Shown here piece after piece: positions 29,848 through 39,498 of a stretch of 64,000 nucleotides of DNA. The notes beneath the pieces were generated by a model, which was not told the origin of the DNA, ran no database searches, and saw only the letters and a list, made by a program, of their open reading frames with translations. The first letter of the stretch is position 1, and each line of letters opens with the position of its first letter. The stretch comes from Streptococcus porcinus (GTDB lineage: Bacteria > Bacillota > Bacilli > Lactobacillales > Streptococcaceae), in the NCBI RefSeq assembly GCF_900475415.1, contig NZ_LS483388.1:730001-794000 (forward strand), read 5' to 3'. Both the position numbers and the translations under genes were made by a program.

Positions 29848-31161
29848 ATGAGTATGTTTTTAGATACTGCCAAGATTAGTGTTCATGCTGGTCGTGGTGG
29901 GGATGGAATGGTTGCATTTAGACGAGAAAAATATGTTCCAAATGGCGGTCCTTGGGGCGGTGACGGCGGCAAAGGCGGCTCTGTCATCTTTAAAGTTGAT
30001 GAGGGCTTAAGGACTTTGATGGATTTCCGTTATAATCGGAAATTTAAAGCTAAAGCTGGTGAAAAGGGCATGACTAAAGGCATGCATGGGCGAGGGTCAG
30101 AGGACCTTATCGTACCAGTACCTCAAGGAACAACCGTTAAAGATGCTGAAACGGGAAAAGTTATCACAGATTTAGTGGAAAATGGCCAAGAATATATAGT
30201 GGCTCATGGTGGACGTGGCGGACGTGGTAATATTCGTTTTGCTACTCCTCGAAACCCTGCCCCAGAAATTGCTGAAAATGGGGAACCAGGTGAAGAGCGC
30301 GACTTAGAATTAGAATTGAAGATTTTAGCTGATGTTGGTTTAGTTGGATTCCCTTCTGTTGGTAAATCCACATTATTAAGTGTAGTATCAGCCGCTAAAC
30401 CTAAAATTGGTGCTTATCATTTTACTACGATAGTTCCGAATCTAGGAATGGTGCGAACCAAGTCCGGAGACAGTTTTGCTATGGCAGACCTTCCAGGTCT
30501 TATTGAAGGAGCTAGTCAGGGAATAGGGCTAGGCACTCAGTTTCTTCGTCATATTGAACGGACACGAGTTATTTTACATGTTATTGATATGTCAGCTTCA
30601 GAAGGTCGAGATCCTTATGAAGATTACGTTTCTATCAATAATGAGCTTGAAACCTATAATTTGAGATTATTGGAGCGTCCACAAATTATTGTTGCAAATA
30701 AAATGGATATGCCAGAAGCTGAAGAAAATTTAAAGGCATTTAAAGAAAAACTAGCTGCAGATTATGACGAGTTTGACGAACTTCCTAAAGTATTTCCAGT
30801 CTCCACTCTTGCAAAACAGGGTTTAGACAATTTAATGGATGCCACAGCAGAGCTCTTAGCCAAAACAGATGAATTCTTACTTTATGATGAAGGTGATTTT
30901 CAAGATGAAGAGGTTTATTATGGTTTTGATGGCGAAGAAAAAGACTTTGAAATTAACCGTGATGATGATGCTTCATGGGTGCTTTCAGGCGAAAAATTAG
31001 AACGTCTCTTTGTGATGACAAATATGGAGCGAGATGAATCAATCATGAAATTTGCACGCCAGCTACGGGGAATGGGCGTTGACGAAGCTTTACGTGAGCG
31101 GGGTGCAAAAGATGGAGATATCGTGCGTATTGGTAATTTTGAGTTTGAATTTGTGGATTAA
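29848..31161 (+). CDS. obg: Obg family GTPase (ribosome assembly / stress)
   Basis: 437 residues. The N-terminal Obg domain is Gly-rich ([33 protein letters not shown]). The GTPase domain has G1 [12 protein letters not shown]2 near [11 protein letters not shown]3 [12 protein letters not shown] and G4 NKMD. The C-terminal OCT domain (about 360-437) ends [11 protein letters not shown]. It binds the 50S subunit during assembly and responds to ppGpp. All nucleotide motifs are intact. ATG 29848 is preceded by AGAGAAGGA; a second ATG lies six bases on. Confidence 0.95.
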   Translation: MSMFLDTAKISVHAGRGGDGMVAFRREKYVPNGGPWGGDGGKGGSVIFKVDEGLRTLMDFRYNRKFKAKAGEKGMTKGMHGRGSEDLIVPVPQGTTVKDAETGKVITDLVENGQEYIVAHGGRGGRGNIRFATPRNPAPEIAENGEPGEERDLELELKILADVGLVGFPSVGKSTLLSVVSAAKPKIGAYHFTTIVPNLGMVRTKSGDSFAMADLPGLIEGASQGIGLGTQFLRHIERTRVILHVIDMSASEGRDPYEDYVSINNELETYNLRLLERPQIIVANKMDMPEAEENLKAFKEKLAADYDEFDELPKVFPVSTLAKQGLDNLMDATAELLAKTDEFLLYDEGDFQDEEVYYGFDGEEKDFEINRDDDASWVLSGEKLERLFVMTNMERDESIMKFARQLRGMGVDEALRERGAKDGDIVRIGNFEFEFVD

Positions 31162-31287
31162 AGTTGCACAGAAATAGTGAACCTTACGATTGATGCTCTG
31201 ACAACTTTTGCTAGGTTATGAGTTTATTTTTGTTGACAATAACTCAACAGTAACAGTGCTACAAGTAATGATACGAGGGGGTATCTA

Positions 31288-31446
31288 ATGGGAGACAAAC
31301 CGATATCTTTTAAAGATAAAGATGGTAATTTTGTTTCAGCTGCGGACGTTTGGAATGCAGAAAAATTAGAGGAGCTCTTTAATACTTTAAATCCAAATAG
31401 ACGTTTCAGACTAGAACGCGAAAAATTAAAAAAAGAAAAAGGATAA
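31288..31446 (+). CDS. Small conserved hypothetical protein (52 aa)
   Basis: ATG 31288 follows CGAGGGGG. The product reads MGDKPISFKDKDGNFVSA, then ADVWNAEKLEELFNTLNPNR and a basic end (LKKEKG). It has no signal or membrane span, an acidic/Asn-rich middle and a strongly basic C-terminus. It is a recognisable streptococcal small protein of unknown function and too short for routine prediction. The stop codon lies inside the terminator stem shared with pnuC. Confidence 0.65.
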   Translation: MGDKPISFKDKDGNFVSAADVWNAEKLEELFNTLNPNRRFRLEREKLKKEKG

Positions 31447-31467
31447 GGTTTAAACCTTATCCTTTTT
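31436..31467. terminator. Bidirectional terminator between the 52-aa gene and pnuC
   Basis: AAAAAGGATAAGGTTT and its exact complement AAACCTTATCCTTTTT form one perfect palindrome. The stop codons of both convergent genes lie within it. Confidence 0.88.
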
Positions 31468-32151
31468 CAGCGCCAGTTCTTGGCCTTTTTGAAGCTTAAT
31501 CCAGTTAAAAAAGGTATACATATCATTAATTAAAAAAATGATAAAACAGATAGCGATAGAATAATGGCTAGGATCAGAGTTTACTTCTAGAAGCCAAAGG
31601 AAAATCAAGACAACATCATTTAAAGCAAAAAATAAAGCATAGAAAGGATTTCTTTTATAGGATAGAAAAGTTGCTATAAAAGAGGTTGTGATGGAAAGTG
31701 TAGATACCAATAAAAAAGCAGTATGGAAAATATCTAAAATAAAGTAGAAGACAATTGTTATAAGAAAAGTGAAGAAAGCTAAAACATAGATATCTTTAAC
31801 GTTTAGACGACTAATTAGTACTTGTGATTTTTTGCCTTCAAAAGGGTGACTTAGCCACGAGAACAAGGCAAAAATTGCCATAGGGAGGGTTAAAATAAAG
31901 TAGGTTAGAACCTCGCCATAGTAGTGATTTCTCAATGATAGGTAGGCATAAATAACGGAAAAGATAATAATCAGACCTTGACCTAAAGGATTTGCCTTAG
32001 CTGAAAATATTAGCGAGGTTGCCCCTATTAATGAAGCAGCTAAAGCCAAAGGATTAGCTTGATTAAAGAAAATGTAGGAAGATATAATAGTTGTCATGGA
32101 AAATAACCAAATCAACCATTCCAATTTGCTAAAGTATTTTAATAATGCCAT
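31450..32151 (-). CDS. pnuC: Nicotinamide mononucleotide/riboside transporter PnuC
   Basis: I place the start at ATG 32151 (233 residues); a TTG 12 bases upstream is also possible, and no clear ribosome site decides. Seven membrane spans are visible. Family marks are LKYFSKLEWLIWLFS at the start, ANPLGQGLIIIFSVIYAYLSL (the N-terminal W-G-Y repeat region) and ALNDVVLIFLWLLEVNSD followed by INDMYTFFNWIKLQ. PnuC facilitates uptake of NAD precursors. The gene stands next to an ABC-F gene on the same strand with a 41-base gap. Confidence 0.85.
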   Translation of the reverse strand: MALLKYFSKLEWLIWLFSMTTIISSYIFFNQANPLALAASLIGATSLIFSAKANPLGQGLIIIFSVIYAYLSLRNHYYGEVLTYFILTLPMAIFALFSWLSHPFEGKKSQVLISRLNVKDIYVLAFFTFLITIVFYFILDIFHTAFLLVSTLSITTSFIATFLSYKRNPFYALFFALNDVVLIFLWLLEVNSDPSHYSIAICFIIFLINDMYTFFNWIKLQKGQELALKKDKV

Positions 32152-32192
32152 AGTATTATTCAATCACAGCTTATAGATCCTGTCAATGGCCT

Positions 32193-33686
32193 TTAAAGGA
32201 GGGTTTTCTGATCTAATTGGTATTGTTTTAAGTATGGTTCAGCAATCAAATGACGGTCATGCGAAACGCTAATGATTGCTCCTTTAAAACCAGCTAAGAA
32301 TTCTCTGACTAAGGGTTGACTTGTAGGAGAAAAATGTCTGGTCGGCTCATCTAGAACTAAAATATTACACTTATCTAAAACCATCTTGGCTAAAAATAGT
32401 TTAGCTTTTTGTCCCCCTGAAAGATGGCAGATGTCATGTTCTATCTCCTGTCGTGTTAGTTGTAAGCTAGCCAGTAGATTTCTAGCTTGTTCTGGATTTT
32501 CCGGTGCAAGGAAGTCAAGAACTTTTTCATTTTCTATCAAAAGATCATCATAATGTTGAGGCATATAGCCAACTCGGAAAGAGGAGTTCTCTTCTAATTC
32601 AGTAACGATTGTTTTTAACAGACGACTTTTACCAACACCATTTTGGCCAGTAATGACGAGTTTGTCTTGACCTCGGATGAGGAGGTTAACTTTTTGCCCA
32701 GTCTCTAAAATGTAATCTTGCCAATGGAGGATAATCTTTTTTTTCGGTAGTGGAATACTATCAGAAAAGAAAATGGCAATGCTCTCTAACTCATCAGGAA
32801 GCTCTTTCAACTGGTTTTGAGTAATGTCTAATTTTCGTTCCTGAGATTTAATAACTTTCATCTTTTTAGCTAGTAGCCGACCAGCTGTTGAATCCTTTGT
32901 GTGGTTTAGCTGATGATGGAGGCTAGCTTGGAGTTTCTCTTGTTTGGCTTTTTTCTTTTGGAAATCGGTGCGCTCTTTAGAGGCAATTTGTAACTGTTTC
33001 TGGTATTGATTCTGTCTATAGGACTTATATTCTGGGTAAGAACCTTTAAAGAAAGTCCATTTTGATTTCCGGCGTTTTTGGGTTAATTCAAGATGTAAAA
33101 TAGCAGTAGCACAAGTTGTCAAAAAACCTTCATCATGGGAAATAAAGAGAATTGTTTGCTGATTATCCTGAATTATTTTTTCTAGCCAGATTATGGACTC
33201 TAAATCCAAGTCGCTAGAAGGTTCATCTAATAAGAGTAAATCAGGATTGAGAGCTAAAGCTTTGCTGACTTGTAGCTTAAGGCGTTCGCCACCTGATAAA
33301 TCTTTTAGTCGAATGTCTTTTCTATCTAATAAATCCAAGTTGAATCGACAAGATTGGGCCAATTGGAAGAAAAGATTAAAGTCTAGAAAAGGGATGTCAT
33401 TTTCATCATACAAAAATGCATCTAAAGTTTTAGCCAAGGTCAATTGATCTAATTCTTGTGGCAGGTGGATAACTTTTGTGAAATCATATTTGATGAGTCC
33501 ACTCATATTAATATAATCAGGCAATTTTTCAGGATGAAAGATGGCTTTTAGAAGGGTAGATTTTCCTGTCCCCTCTTCGCCAATAATAGCCACTTTTTCA
33601 CCATTATTGATAGTAAGTGTTAACTCTTTAAGGAGCTGGGAAAGGTCTTTGGTATGAATGAGGTTCAGTTTGTTTAATTGTAGCAT
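32193..33686 (-). CDS. ABC-F family ATPase, ribosome-protection-like
   Basis: 497 residues, two ABC cassettes and no membrane span. The first cassette has Walker A GEEGTGKSTLLKA, signature LSGGERLKLQ and Walker B LLLLDEPSSDLD. A long basic linker (ERTDFQKKKAKQEKLQ, residues ~225-310) is the P-site-reaching element of ABC-F proteins. The second has GQNGVGKSRLLK, LSGGQKAKLF and the unusual VLDEPTRHFSPTS in place of DEPTNHLD. That variant also appears in several antibiotic-resistance ABC-F groups, such as the Lsa/Vga type, as far as I recall. The leader upstream looks like an attenuator. Whether it gives drug resistance cannot be told from sequence. Confidence 0.82.
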   Translation of the reverse strand: MLQLNKLNLIHTKDLSQLLKELTLTINNGEKVAIIGEEGTGKSTLLKAIFHPEKLPDYINMSGLIKYDFTKVIHLPQELDQLTLAKTLDAFLYDENDIPFLDFNLFFQLAQSCRFNLDLLDRKDIRLKDLSGGERLKLQVSKALALNPDLLLLDEPSSDLDLESIIWLEKIIQDNQQTILFISHDEGFLTTCATAILHLELTQKRRKSKWTFFKGSYPEYKSYRQNQYQKQLQIASKERTDFQKKKAKQEKLQASLHHQLNHTKDSTAGRLLAKKMKVIKSQERKLDITQNQLKELPDELESIAIFFSDSIPLPKKKIILHWQDYILETGQKVNLLIRGQDKLVITGQNGVGKSRLLKTIVTELEENSSFRVGYMPQHYDDLLIENEKVLDFLAPENPEQARNLLASLQLTRQEIEHDICHLSGGQKAKLFLAKMVLDKCNILVLDEPTRHFSPTSQPLVREFLAGFKGAIISVSHDRHLIAEPYLKQYQLDQKTLL

Positions 33687-33755
33687 AGATGCCTCCTGTC
33701 TATTAGTTATATCTTAATTAGTACTAAATAAGAAGTGACAAATAATTGAGAGACA

Positions 33756-33793
33756 GAAAAAAACTTCCTACCTTAACAAGAAAAGTAGAAAGT
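33756..33793 (-). terminator. Leader terminator upstream of the ABC-F gene
   Basis: On the minus strand ACTTTCTAC pairs with GTAGGAAGT (one G-U pair), followed by TTTTTTT. It lies about 70 bases before the start codon, so full-length transcription needs antitermination. Confidence 0.75.
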
Positions 33794-33892
33794 TTGCATC
33801 AAAAAATTAGCAGTATCTTAGAGATACATACTTAGATAAGAGCAGACTAAAAAACCTAGCTTGATAAGATATGAATCTCTCAAAAAAGTTTT

Positions 33893-33937
33893 TTAGTTGT
33901 TCATTGCTCCTATACCTCCGCCTATTATTGATTCCAT
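33893..33937 (-). CDS. Candidate leader peptide of the ABC-F gene (3 or 14 residues)
   Basis: Two in-frame starts share the stop TAA (33895-33893): ATG 33937 (14 residues, no ribosome site and at the very 5' end of the predicted RNA) and ATG 33904 (Met-Asn-Asn, good GGAGG at about ten bases). The short form is favoured. Its size makes coding evidence impossible from one genome. Confidence 0.4.
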   Translation of the reverse strand: MESIIGGGIGAMNN

Positions 33938-33980
33938 TGTAACATCATTATAATACTAATGCAATTATAAATGGTAGCAA

Positions 33981-34008
33981 AAAAGGAACTCTATTGAAAG
34001 TTCCTTTT
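33981..34008 (-). terminator. Terminator of the glnPQ-like operon
   Basis: AAAAGGAACT...AGTTCCTTTT, 10-bp stem, just after the ATPase gene stop on the minus strand. Confidence 0.85.
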
Positions 34009-34012
34009 GTGA

Positions 34013-34753
34013 CTAGACATTTAAGACTTTGTCTAAAAATTCGATAAGTCGCGGATGTTTAGGGTTATCAAAAATTTCTTCAGGAGTTCCATCTTCAAGG
34101 AACTGGCCGCCATCTGTAAAGATAACACGGTTAGCAACCTGTCTTGCAAAGCCCATTTCATGAGTGACGATTAACATGGTCATTCCTTGTTTGGCAAGGT
34201 CACGCATAACATTTAAAACATCACCAACCATTTCTGGATCGAGCGCAGAAGTTGGTTCATCAAATAGCATGATATCAGGGTTCATGGCTAAACTTCTCGC
34301 GATAGCCACCCTTTGTTTTTGACCACCAGAAAGGCTGGCTGGGTAAGCATCAGCTTTCTCAGCCAATCCCACTTTTTCAAGAAGTTCCAGTGCATGTTGT
34401 TTGGCAGAGGCTTTAGATTCTTTTCCGAGCTCTACTGGAGCGAACATGATATTTTCAATGACGGTCATGTGTGGAAAAAGGTTAAAGTGCTGGAATACCA
34501 TGCCAATATTTTCACGTGCTTTATCAATATTAGTTTTTGAATCTGATAATTCAAAGCCGTCAACAACGACCTTTCCCATTGTAATTGTTTCTAAGAGATT
34601 TAGGGTTCTTAGAAAAGTTGATTTACCAGAACCAGAAGGGCCAATAATACAAACAACATCGCCTTCATAAAATTGGGCACTAATTCCCTTTAAGACCTCA
34701 TTTTGACCAAAATATTTATGTAGGTCTTGGACATCAATTTTCAATTCTGCCAT
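34013..34753 (-). CDS. glnQ: Amino-acid (glutamine-type) ABC transporter ATP-binding protein
   Basis: 246 residues. Walker [13 protein letters not shown]-loop [13 protein letters not shown] (typical polar amino-acid type), signature [12 protein letters not shown], Walker [13 protein letters not shown] and H-loop VTHEMGFA are all present. The start overlaps the permease stop by one base. With the upstream two-sensor permease it forms a complete GlnPQ-type importer for glutamine/glutamate-like amino acids; the exact substrate is inferred. Confidence 0.92.
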   Translation of the reverse strand: MAELKIDVQDLHKYFGQNEVLKGISAQFYEGDVVCIIGPSGSGKSTFLRTLNLLETITMGKVVVDGFELSDSKTNIDKARENIGMVFQHFNLFPHMTVIENIMFAPVELGKESKASAKQHALELLEKVGLAEKADAYPASLSGGQKQRVAIARSLAMNPDIMLFDEPTSALDPEMVGDVLNVMRDLAKQGMTMLIVTHEMGFARQVANRVIFTDGGQFLEDGTPEEIFDNPKHPRLIEFLDKVLNV

Positions 34754-36927
34754 TAATTAAGCCTCTTTTCTAAGCGTTTAGCTAAACGTGTTAATAGCGT
34801 AATCATTATCAAGTAGATAATAGCTAGGATTGCATACATTCGGAATGATTGGTAGTTTCTAGCAATAATGATTTTCCCTGTTTGGAAGAGTTCTACTAAA
34901 CCAATTGCCGAAACAATAGTGGTATCTTTTAAGGAAATAACAAATTGGTTGATAAAGTTTGGAAGCATAACTTTAACAGATTGCGGTAAAATAACCTTAC
35001 GCATGGTAATCTTATAAGGAATTCCTAAACTACGACTGGCTTCCATTTGCCCAGCTGGGATTGCTTCAATCCCACCTCGGACGATTTCGGCGATATAAGC
35101 ACCACCATTTAAGGAAAGTGCAATTGTAGCAGCCAAGAAGTCGTTAATTGGTGATTGGTGGCCAGTCATGCTTTCAATGAGATTAGGAATACCCCAGAAA
35201 ATAAAGGCAGCAACAATCATTAAGGGAATACCACGTACAACATCTACAAAGACAGAAGATATGACGCGGATTTTTTTACTTGGTGCAACTGCCATCATTC
35301 CAAAGATAATCCCGATAACCATGGCGATAGCAAAGGAAATAAGGGTTAAGCTTAAGGTTGTCCCTAAACCGGCAAGCAATTGTTTATAGTTGTTTGACAA
35401 TAACCCAAAAATATTAGTTTCATCAATAGAAGATTCATTTCCCTTAGAGTCTTGATCTGAAGCTAAATAATTATTAATAATGGATTTATATTTCCCAGAT
35501 TCTTTTAAAGAAGCAAGTCCATTATTAAACATTTCGATCAATTCAGGATTAGTGCCTTTTTTAACGGCAAAGCCATACTCACCAGAAGGTTCCCCTTCAA
35601 TTGGTGTATCAAATTTACGACCTTGTTGGATAGAGTATTTAAGGATAGCTTCATCGTCCATTAAACCAACAATTGATCCAGCGTTTAAACTATCATACAT
35701 AGATGAAGCTTCATCAAATGCTTTTATTTTGTAACCATATTTCTCCTTGTTTTTATCTAAGAAGTCATATGATGCAGTTCCTTTTTTAGCACCGACTGTC
35801 TTTCCTTTGAGGTCTTCATATGATTTAATAGAAGAACCTGATTTGACACCTAATAAAATATTAGAAGTGTAGTAAGAGTCAGAAAAGTCAAAGATTTGCT
35901 TGCGCTCGTTGGTAATAGACATACCGGCGATAACTGCATCAGCTTGACCTGATTGAACAGCATTTAAAGCAGCATCAAAACCAGGGTTAGCAATTTCTAT
36001 GGTAAAGCCTTGTTCTTTAGCAATAGCTTTAATGAGTTCCATATCGATACCGACATATTGACCTTTGTCATTTTGGAATTCAAAAGGGGCAAAAGAGGAG
36101 TCAGCTACAATTTTGTAAGATTTTTTCTCAGGTTTTGCTTTTTTGCTGGCAATTCCTAAAGCTTGATTTGATGTACTTGTTGTATCGCCTAACCATTTTG
36201 TCATGATTTTTTGGTAGCTTCCATCAGCTTTCATAGCTTTAAGGGCTTTATTAAAATCTTTTACTAGATGATTGTGACCAGTTCCCTTTTTGACTGCAAA
36301 GCCAAAAGAACCGATAGCTTCACCAGACATATTAATAGCAAGATCTTGACTTTGTTTAATAGCAAATTGGATAACAGGCTCATCATCCATTACAGCATCA
36401 ATGGAGCCAGAAGCCAGACTGTTATACATTAAATCACCAGTGTCAAAGGTTTTAACAGAAAAACCATAGGTGTCTTTATTCTTATCTAGGAAACTTTGAG
36501 CAGCTGTGCCATTTTTAACACCTACTGTTTTCCCATTTAATTCACTGTACTTTCTAACGGGTTTTGCTTTTTGAGTGGCAATGACAATTTTTGTATCATA
36601 GTAGGGATCTGAAAAATTAAAAACTTTTTGACGTTCTTTAGTAATGGTAGTTCCAGCCATCAAAGCTTTTGCTTGACCTGATTGAACAGCATTAACAGCC
36701 GCGTCAAAACCAGGATAAGTCATTTTGTAATCCCATTTTTGCCGTTTAGCGACCTCTTTGATGATATCAACATCGATTCCTTTATAAATCTGATCAGAAT
36801 CTTTATATTCAAAAGGCGCATAAGCTGTATCTGACACGATTGTTACGGTTTCAGCACTTGCGATACCACTAAATATAAAACTGAGAGCTAAAATAGCAAG
36901 GATAACACCTTTTATTTTGTTCTTCAT
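34753..36927 (-). CDS. glnP: Amino-acid ABC transporter: two fused substrate-binding domains plus permease (GlnP-type)
   Basis: ATG 36927 follows GAAGGAGATAT; the 63 upstream in-frame bases are not used. The 724-residue protein has a signal peptide ([20 protein letters not shown], residues 6-25). Two tandem SBP_bac_3 domains follow (starts [17 protein letters not shown] near 28 and [17 protein letters not shown] near 270; both have [20 protein letters not shown] segments). A HisM-type permease from about 515 ([17 protein letters not shown]) has the EAA-like loop [17 protein letters not shown]. Lactococcal GlnP has the same SBD1-SBD2-TMD fusion and imports glutamine and related residues. The two domains usually differ in affinity. 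Confidence 0.92.
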   Translation of the reverse strand: MKNKIKGVILAILALSFIFSGIASAETVTIVSDTAYAPFEYKDSDQIYKGIDVDIIKEVAKRQKWDYKMTYPGFDAAVNAVQSGQAKALMAGTTITKERQKVFNFSDPYYDTKIVIATQKAKPVRKYSELNGKTVGVKNGTAAQSFLDKNKDTYGFSVKTFDTGDLMYNSLASGSIDAVMDDEPVIQFAIKQSQDLAINMSGEAIGSFGFAVKKGTGHNHLVKDFNKALKAMKADGSYQKIMTKWLGDTTSTSNQALGIASKKAKPEKKSYKIVADSSFAPFEFQNDKGQYVGIDMELIKAIAKEQGFTIEIANPGFDAALNAVQSGQADAVIAGMSITNERKQIFDFSDSYYTSNILLGVKSGSSIKSYEDLKGKTVGAKKGTASYDFLDKNKEKYGYKIKAFDEASSMYDSLNAGSIVGLMDDEAILKYSIQQGRKFDTPIEGEPSGEYGFAVKKGTNPELIEMFNNGLASLKESGKYKSIINNYLASDQDSKGNESSIDETNIFGLLSNNYKQLLAGLGTTLSLTLISFAIAMVIGIIFGMMAVAPSKKIRVISSVFVDVVRGIPLMIVAAFIFWGIPNLIESMTGHQSPINDFLAATIALSLNGGAYIAEIVRGGIEAIPAGQMEASRSLGIPYKITMRKVILPQSVKVMLPNFINQFVISLKDTTIVSAIGLVELFQTGKIIIARNYQSFRMYAILAIIYLIMITLLTRLAKRLEKRLN

Positions 36928-37098
36928 GTATATCTCCTTCGAAAAAATATGCTTTATTATATCAGAAACAGCTAACAATAGCAAACTCATTCGCTTTTCA
37001 TGTAATAAAATCTAACATGACATGTCTGTGTTGATTTCATATGATTTTACTTTGACTATGGTAAAATAATAATATAAAGTCTGTGATGAGGATATAAA

Positions 37099-39090
37099 AT
37101 GATAGATAAACGAGAAAACAATACTTTTCACTTAGTTTCTAAGTACCAGCCTTCTGGCGATCAACCTCAGGCTATAGCAGAGCTGGTTGACAATATAGAA
37201 GGAGGGGAAAAGGCGCAAATTTTACTTGGAGCAACAGGGACAGGAAAAACCTTTACTATGAGTCAGGTTATTAACCAGGTTAACAAGCCTACTTTGGTTA
37301 TCGCTCATAATAAGACCTTAGCTGGCCAACTTTACAGTGAATTTAAGGAATTTTTTCCTGATAACGCTGTAGAGTATTTTGTTTCCTACTATGATTATTA
37401 TCAACCAGAAGCCTATGTACCCTCTAGTGATACATATATTGAAAAGGATTCTTCTGTCAATGATGAAATTGATAAATTACGGCATTCAGCAACCTCTTCT
37501 TTATTAGAACGTAATGATGTTATTGTTGTCGCTTCAGTTTCTTGTATTTATGGATTGGGATCTCCTAAAGAATATGCCGATTCAGCAGTTAGTTTACGTC
37601 CTGGCCAAGAAATTTCCAGAGACCAATTGTTAAATCAACTTGTAGATATCCAGTTTGAACGGAATGATATTGATTTTCAACGAGGCCGTTTTCGTGTGCG
37701 TGGTGACGTGGTAGAGGTTTTTCCAGCGTCACGTGATGAACACGCTTTTCGGATTGAATTCTTTGGTGATGAAATTGATAGGATTCGTGAAATCGAATCC
37801 TTAACGGGTAAGGTACTAGGCGAAGCAGAACACCTAGTCCTCTTTCCAGCTACTCACTTTGTGACTAATGATGAGCACATGGAAGCCTCTATTGCCAAAA
37901 TTCAAGCAGAACTGGAAGAGCAGTTGCAGCTGTTTGAATCTGAAGGAAAACTTTTAGAGGCACAGCGATTAAAACAAAGAACAGAATATGATATCGAAAT
38001 GTTGCGGGAAATGGGCTACACAAATGGTGTTGAGAACTACTCAAGACACATGGATGGTCGTTCAGCGGGAGAGCCTCCGTATACTCTTCTTGATTTTTTC
38101 CCTGAAGATTTCCTTATTATGATAGATGAAAGCCATATGACTATGGGCCAAATTAAAGGGATGTATAATGGCGATCAGGCTCGTAAGAAAATGCTTGTTG
38201 ATTACGGATTTAGGTTACCCTCAGCATTAGATAATCGTCCTTTACGTCGTGAAGAATTTGAAAGTCATGTCCACCAGATTGTCTATGTATCAGCGACACC
38301 AGGTGATTATGAGATGGCACAAACTGACACTGTGATTGAACAAATCATTCGACCGACTGGCCTGCTCGATCCGATTATTGAGGTGCGACCTTCAATGGGA
38401 CAAATGGATGATCTACTTGGTGAAATTAATACCCGATCTGCAAAAGGAGAACGCTGTTTCATTACAACTTTGACCAAAAAGATGGCCGAAGATTTAACAG
38501 ACTATCTCAAAGAAATGGGCGTTAAGGTCAAATATATGCATAGTGATATTAAGACATTGGAACGGACTGAGATTATTCGTGATCTGCGACTAGGTGTTTT
38601 TGATGTTTTGATTGGGATCAACTTGCTGCGTGAAGGGATAGATGTGCCTGAAGTAAGCTTAGTTGCTATTCTGGATGCTGATAAAGAAGGATTCCTCCGA
38701 AATGAGCGTGGATTAATTCAAACTATTGGACGGGCGGCCAGAAACTCTGAAGGGCGTGTGATTATGTATGCCGATAAAATGACAGATTCAATGCAAAAAG
38801 CAATTGACGAAACGGCACGTCGGAGACATATCCAGATGGCTTATAATGAAAAACATGGTATTGTGCCTCAGACCATCAAGAAGGATATCCGCGATTTAAT
38901 TGCTATCACTAAAGGGACTGGTTCAGAGAGTGTCGAGGAAAGCACTGACTATGCAAGTATGAATAGAACAGAACGAAAAGAAGCGATTAAGAAGCTGCAA
39001 AAACAAATGCAAGAAGCAGCCGAATTACTTGACTTTGAGTTAGCAGCTGAAATCCGTGATCTTATCTTAGAATTAAAACTTGAAAACTGA
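37099..39090 (+). CDS. uvrB: UvrABC excinuclease subunit B
   Basis: 663 residues, full length. Walker A is [13 protein letters not shown] (near residue 42), the beta-hairpin that clamps DNA is [17 protein letters not shown], the DEAD-like box is LIMIDESH, and the helicase motif VI region is QTIGRAARN. The C-terminal UVR motif ([18 protein letters not shown]) binds UvrC. It verifies damage and positions UvrC for incision. It is divergent from the glnP-like gene and separated by 171 bases that hold both promoters. Confidence 0.96.
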   Translation: MIDKRENNTFHLVSKYQPSGDQPQAIAELVDNIEGGEKAQILLGATGTGKTFTMSQVINQVNKPTLVIAHNKTLAGQLYSEFKEFFPDNAVEYFVSYYDYYQPEAYVPSSDTYIEKDSSVNDEIDKLRHSATSSLLERNDVIVVASVSCIYGLGSPKEYADSAVSLRPGQEISRDQLLNQLVDIQFERNDIDFQRGRFRVRGDVVEVFPASRDEHAFRIEFFGDEIDRIREIESLTGKVLGEAEHLVLFPATHFVTNDEHMEASIAKIQAELEEQLQLFESEGKLLEAQRLKQRTEYDIEMLREMGYTNGVENYSRHMDGRSAGEPPYTLLDFFPEDFLIMIDESHMTMGQIKGMYNGDQARKKMLVDYGFRLPSALDNRPLRREEFESHVHQIVYVSATPGDYEMAQTDTVIEQIIRPTGLLDPIIEVRPSMGQMDDLLGEINTRSAKGERCFITTLTKKMAEDLTDYLKEMGVKVKYMHSDIKTLERTEIIRDLRLGVFDVLIGINLLREGIDVPEVSLVAILDADKEGFLRNERGLIQTIGRAARNSEGRVIMYADKMTDSMQKAIDETARRRHIQMAYNEKHGIVPQTIKKDIRDLIAITKGTGSESVEESTDYASMNRTERKEAIKKLQKQMQEAAELLDFELAAEIRDLILELKLEN

Positions 39091-39136
39091 GGACTTGTTA
39101 TTAGTGAACAGGGACTTGTAACAAAACAGTAACACA

Positions 39137-39153
39137 TTTAAGTTTCCTTTAAG
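39137..39153 (+). promoter_or_regulatory. CiaR-type direct repeat upstream of the dlt operon
   Basis: TTTAAG-tttcc-TTTAAG matches the streptococcal CiaR pattern NTTAAG-N5-WTTAAG exactly. A -10-like TATTTT begins about ten bases after the second half, the spacing reported for CiaR-activated promoters. The dlt operon belongs to the CiaRH regulon in pneumococcus. Confidence 0.65.
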
Positions 39154-39351
39154 ATACATTCAGTATTTTAATAGCAATAATTATTAAAAATTTTTATGAT
39201 TTTAAAAAAATGAAGGATTAGTTGTATAGAAACTAACATAATTGCGAAATTTTTTTAATAATTTTATCTTTTTCTTGCCGATTGGCTAGAAATAAGGTAA
39301 AATTCTTTAGTGTGTATTGATATGAAAGCAATAAGGTGAAAAGGAATTGAC

Positions 39352-39486
39352 ATGAATAAAAAATGGAAAAAAATTAGTATATTTATTGGAAAAACCATTT
39401 TGTTTTATCTTATTTTTATGCTTTTAATTTATATCTTTGATTTTTTAGGGCATGGTCAAAGTGCATTTATTTACAATGAATTTTAA
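39352..39486 (+). CDS. dltX: DltX, small membrane protein of teichoic acid D-alanylation
   Basis: A 44-residue gene below usual size cutoffs. ATG 39352 begins MNKKWKKISIFIGKTILFYL; one membrane span (IFIGKTILFYLIFMLLIYIF) is followed by the C-terminal motif DFLGHGQSAFIYNEF, which is conserved in DltX. It ends 12 bases before dltA. DltX interacts with DltB/DltD and is required for D-Ala transfer to lipoteichoic acid; that role comes from other Firmicutes. Confidence 0.88.
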   Translation: MNKKWKKISIFIGKTILFYLIFMLLIYIFDFLGHGQSAFIYNEF

Positions 39487-39498
39487 GGAGAGTTGGTC

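Larger units (their letters stand above)
33687..33940 (-). promoter_or_regulatory. Attenuator-like leader of the ABC-F gene
   Basis: A minus-strand TATAAT (33952-33947) would start a ~250-nt leader. It begins with a micro-ORF, ATG 33904-33902, AAC, AAC, TAA, behind GGCGGAGG; a longer reading from ATG 33937 gives MESIIGGGIGAMNN. An intrinsic terminator (33793-33756) stands between it and the gene. Other small hairpins (GTATC/GATAC) could act as the alternative fold. This is the known plan of drug-sensing ABC-F leaders, where ribosome stalling on the leader peptide prevents termination. Confidence 0.65.
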
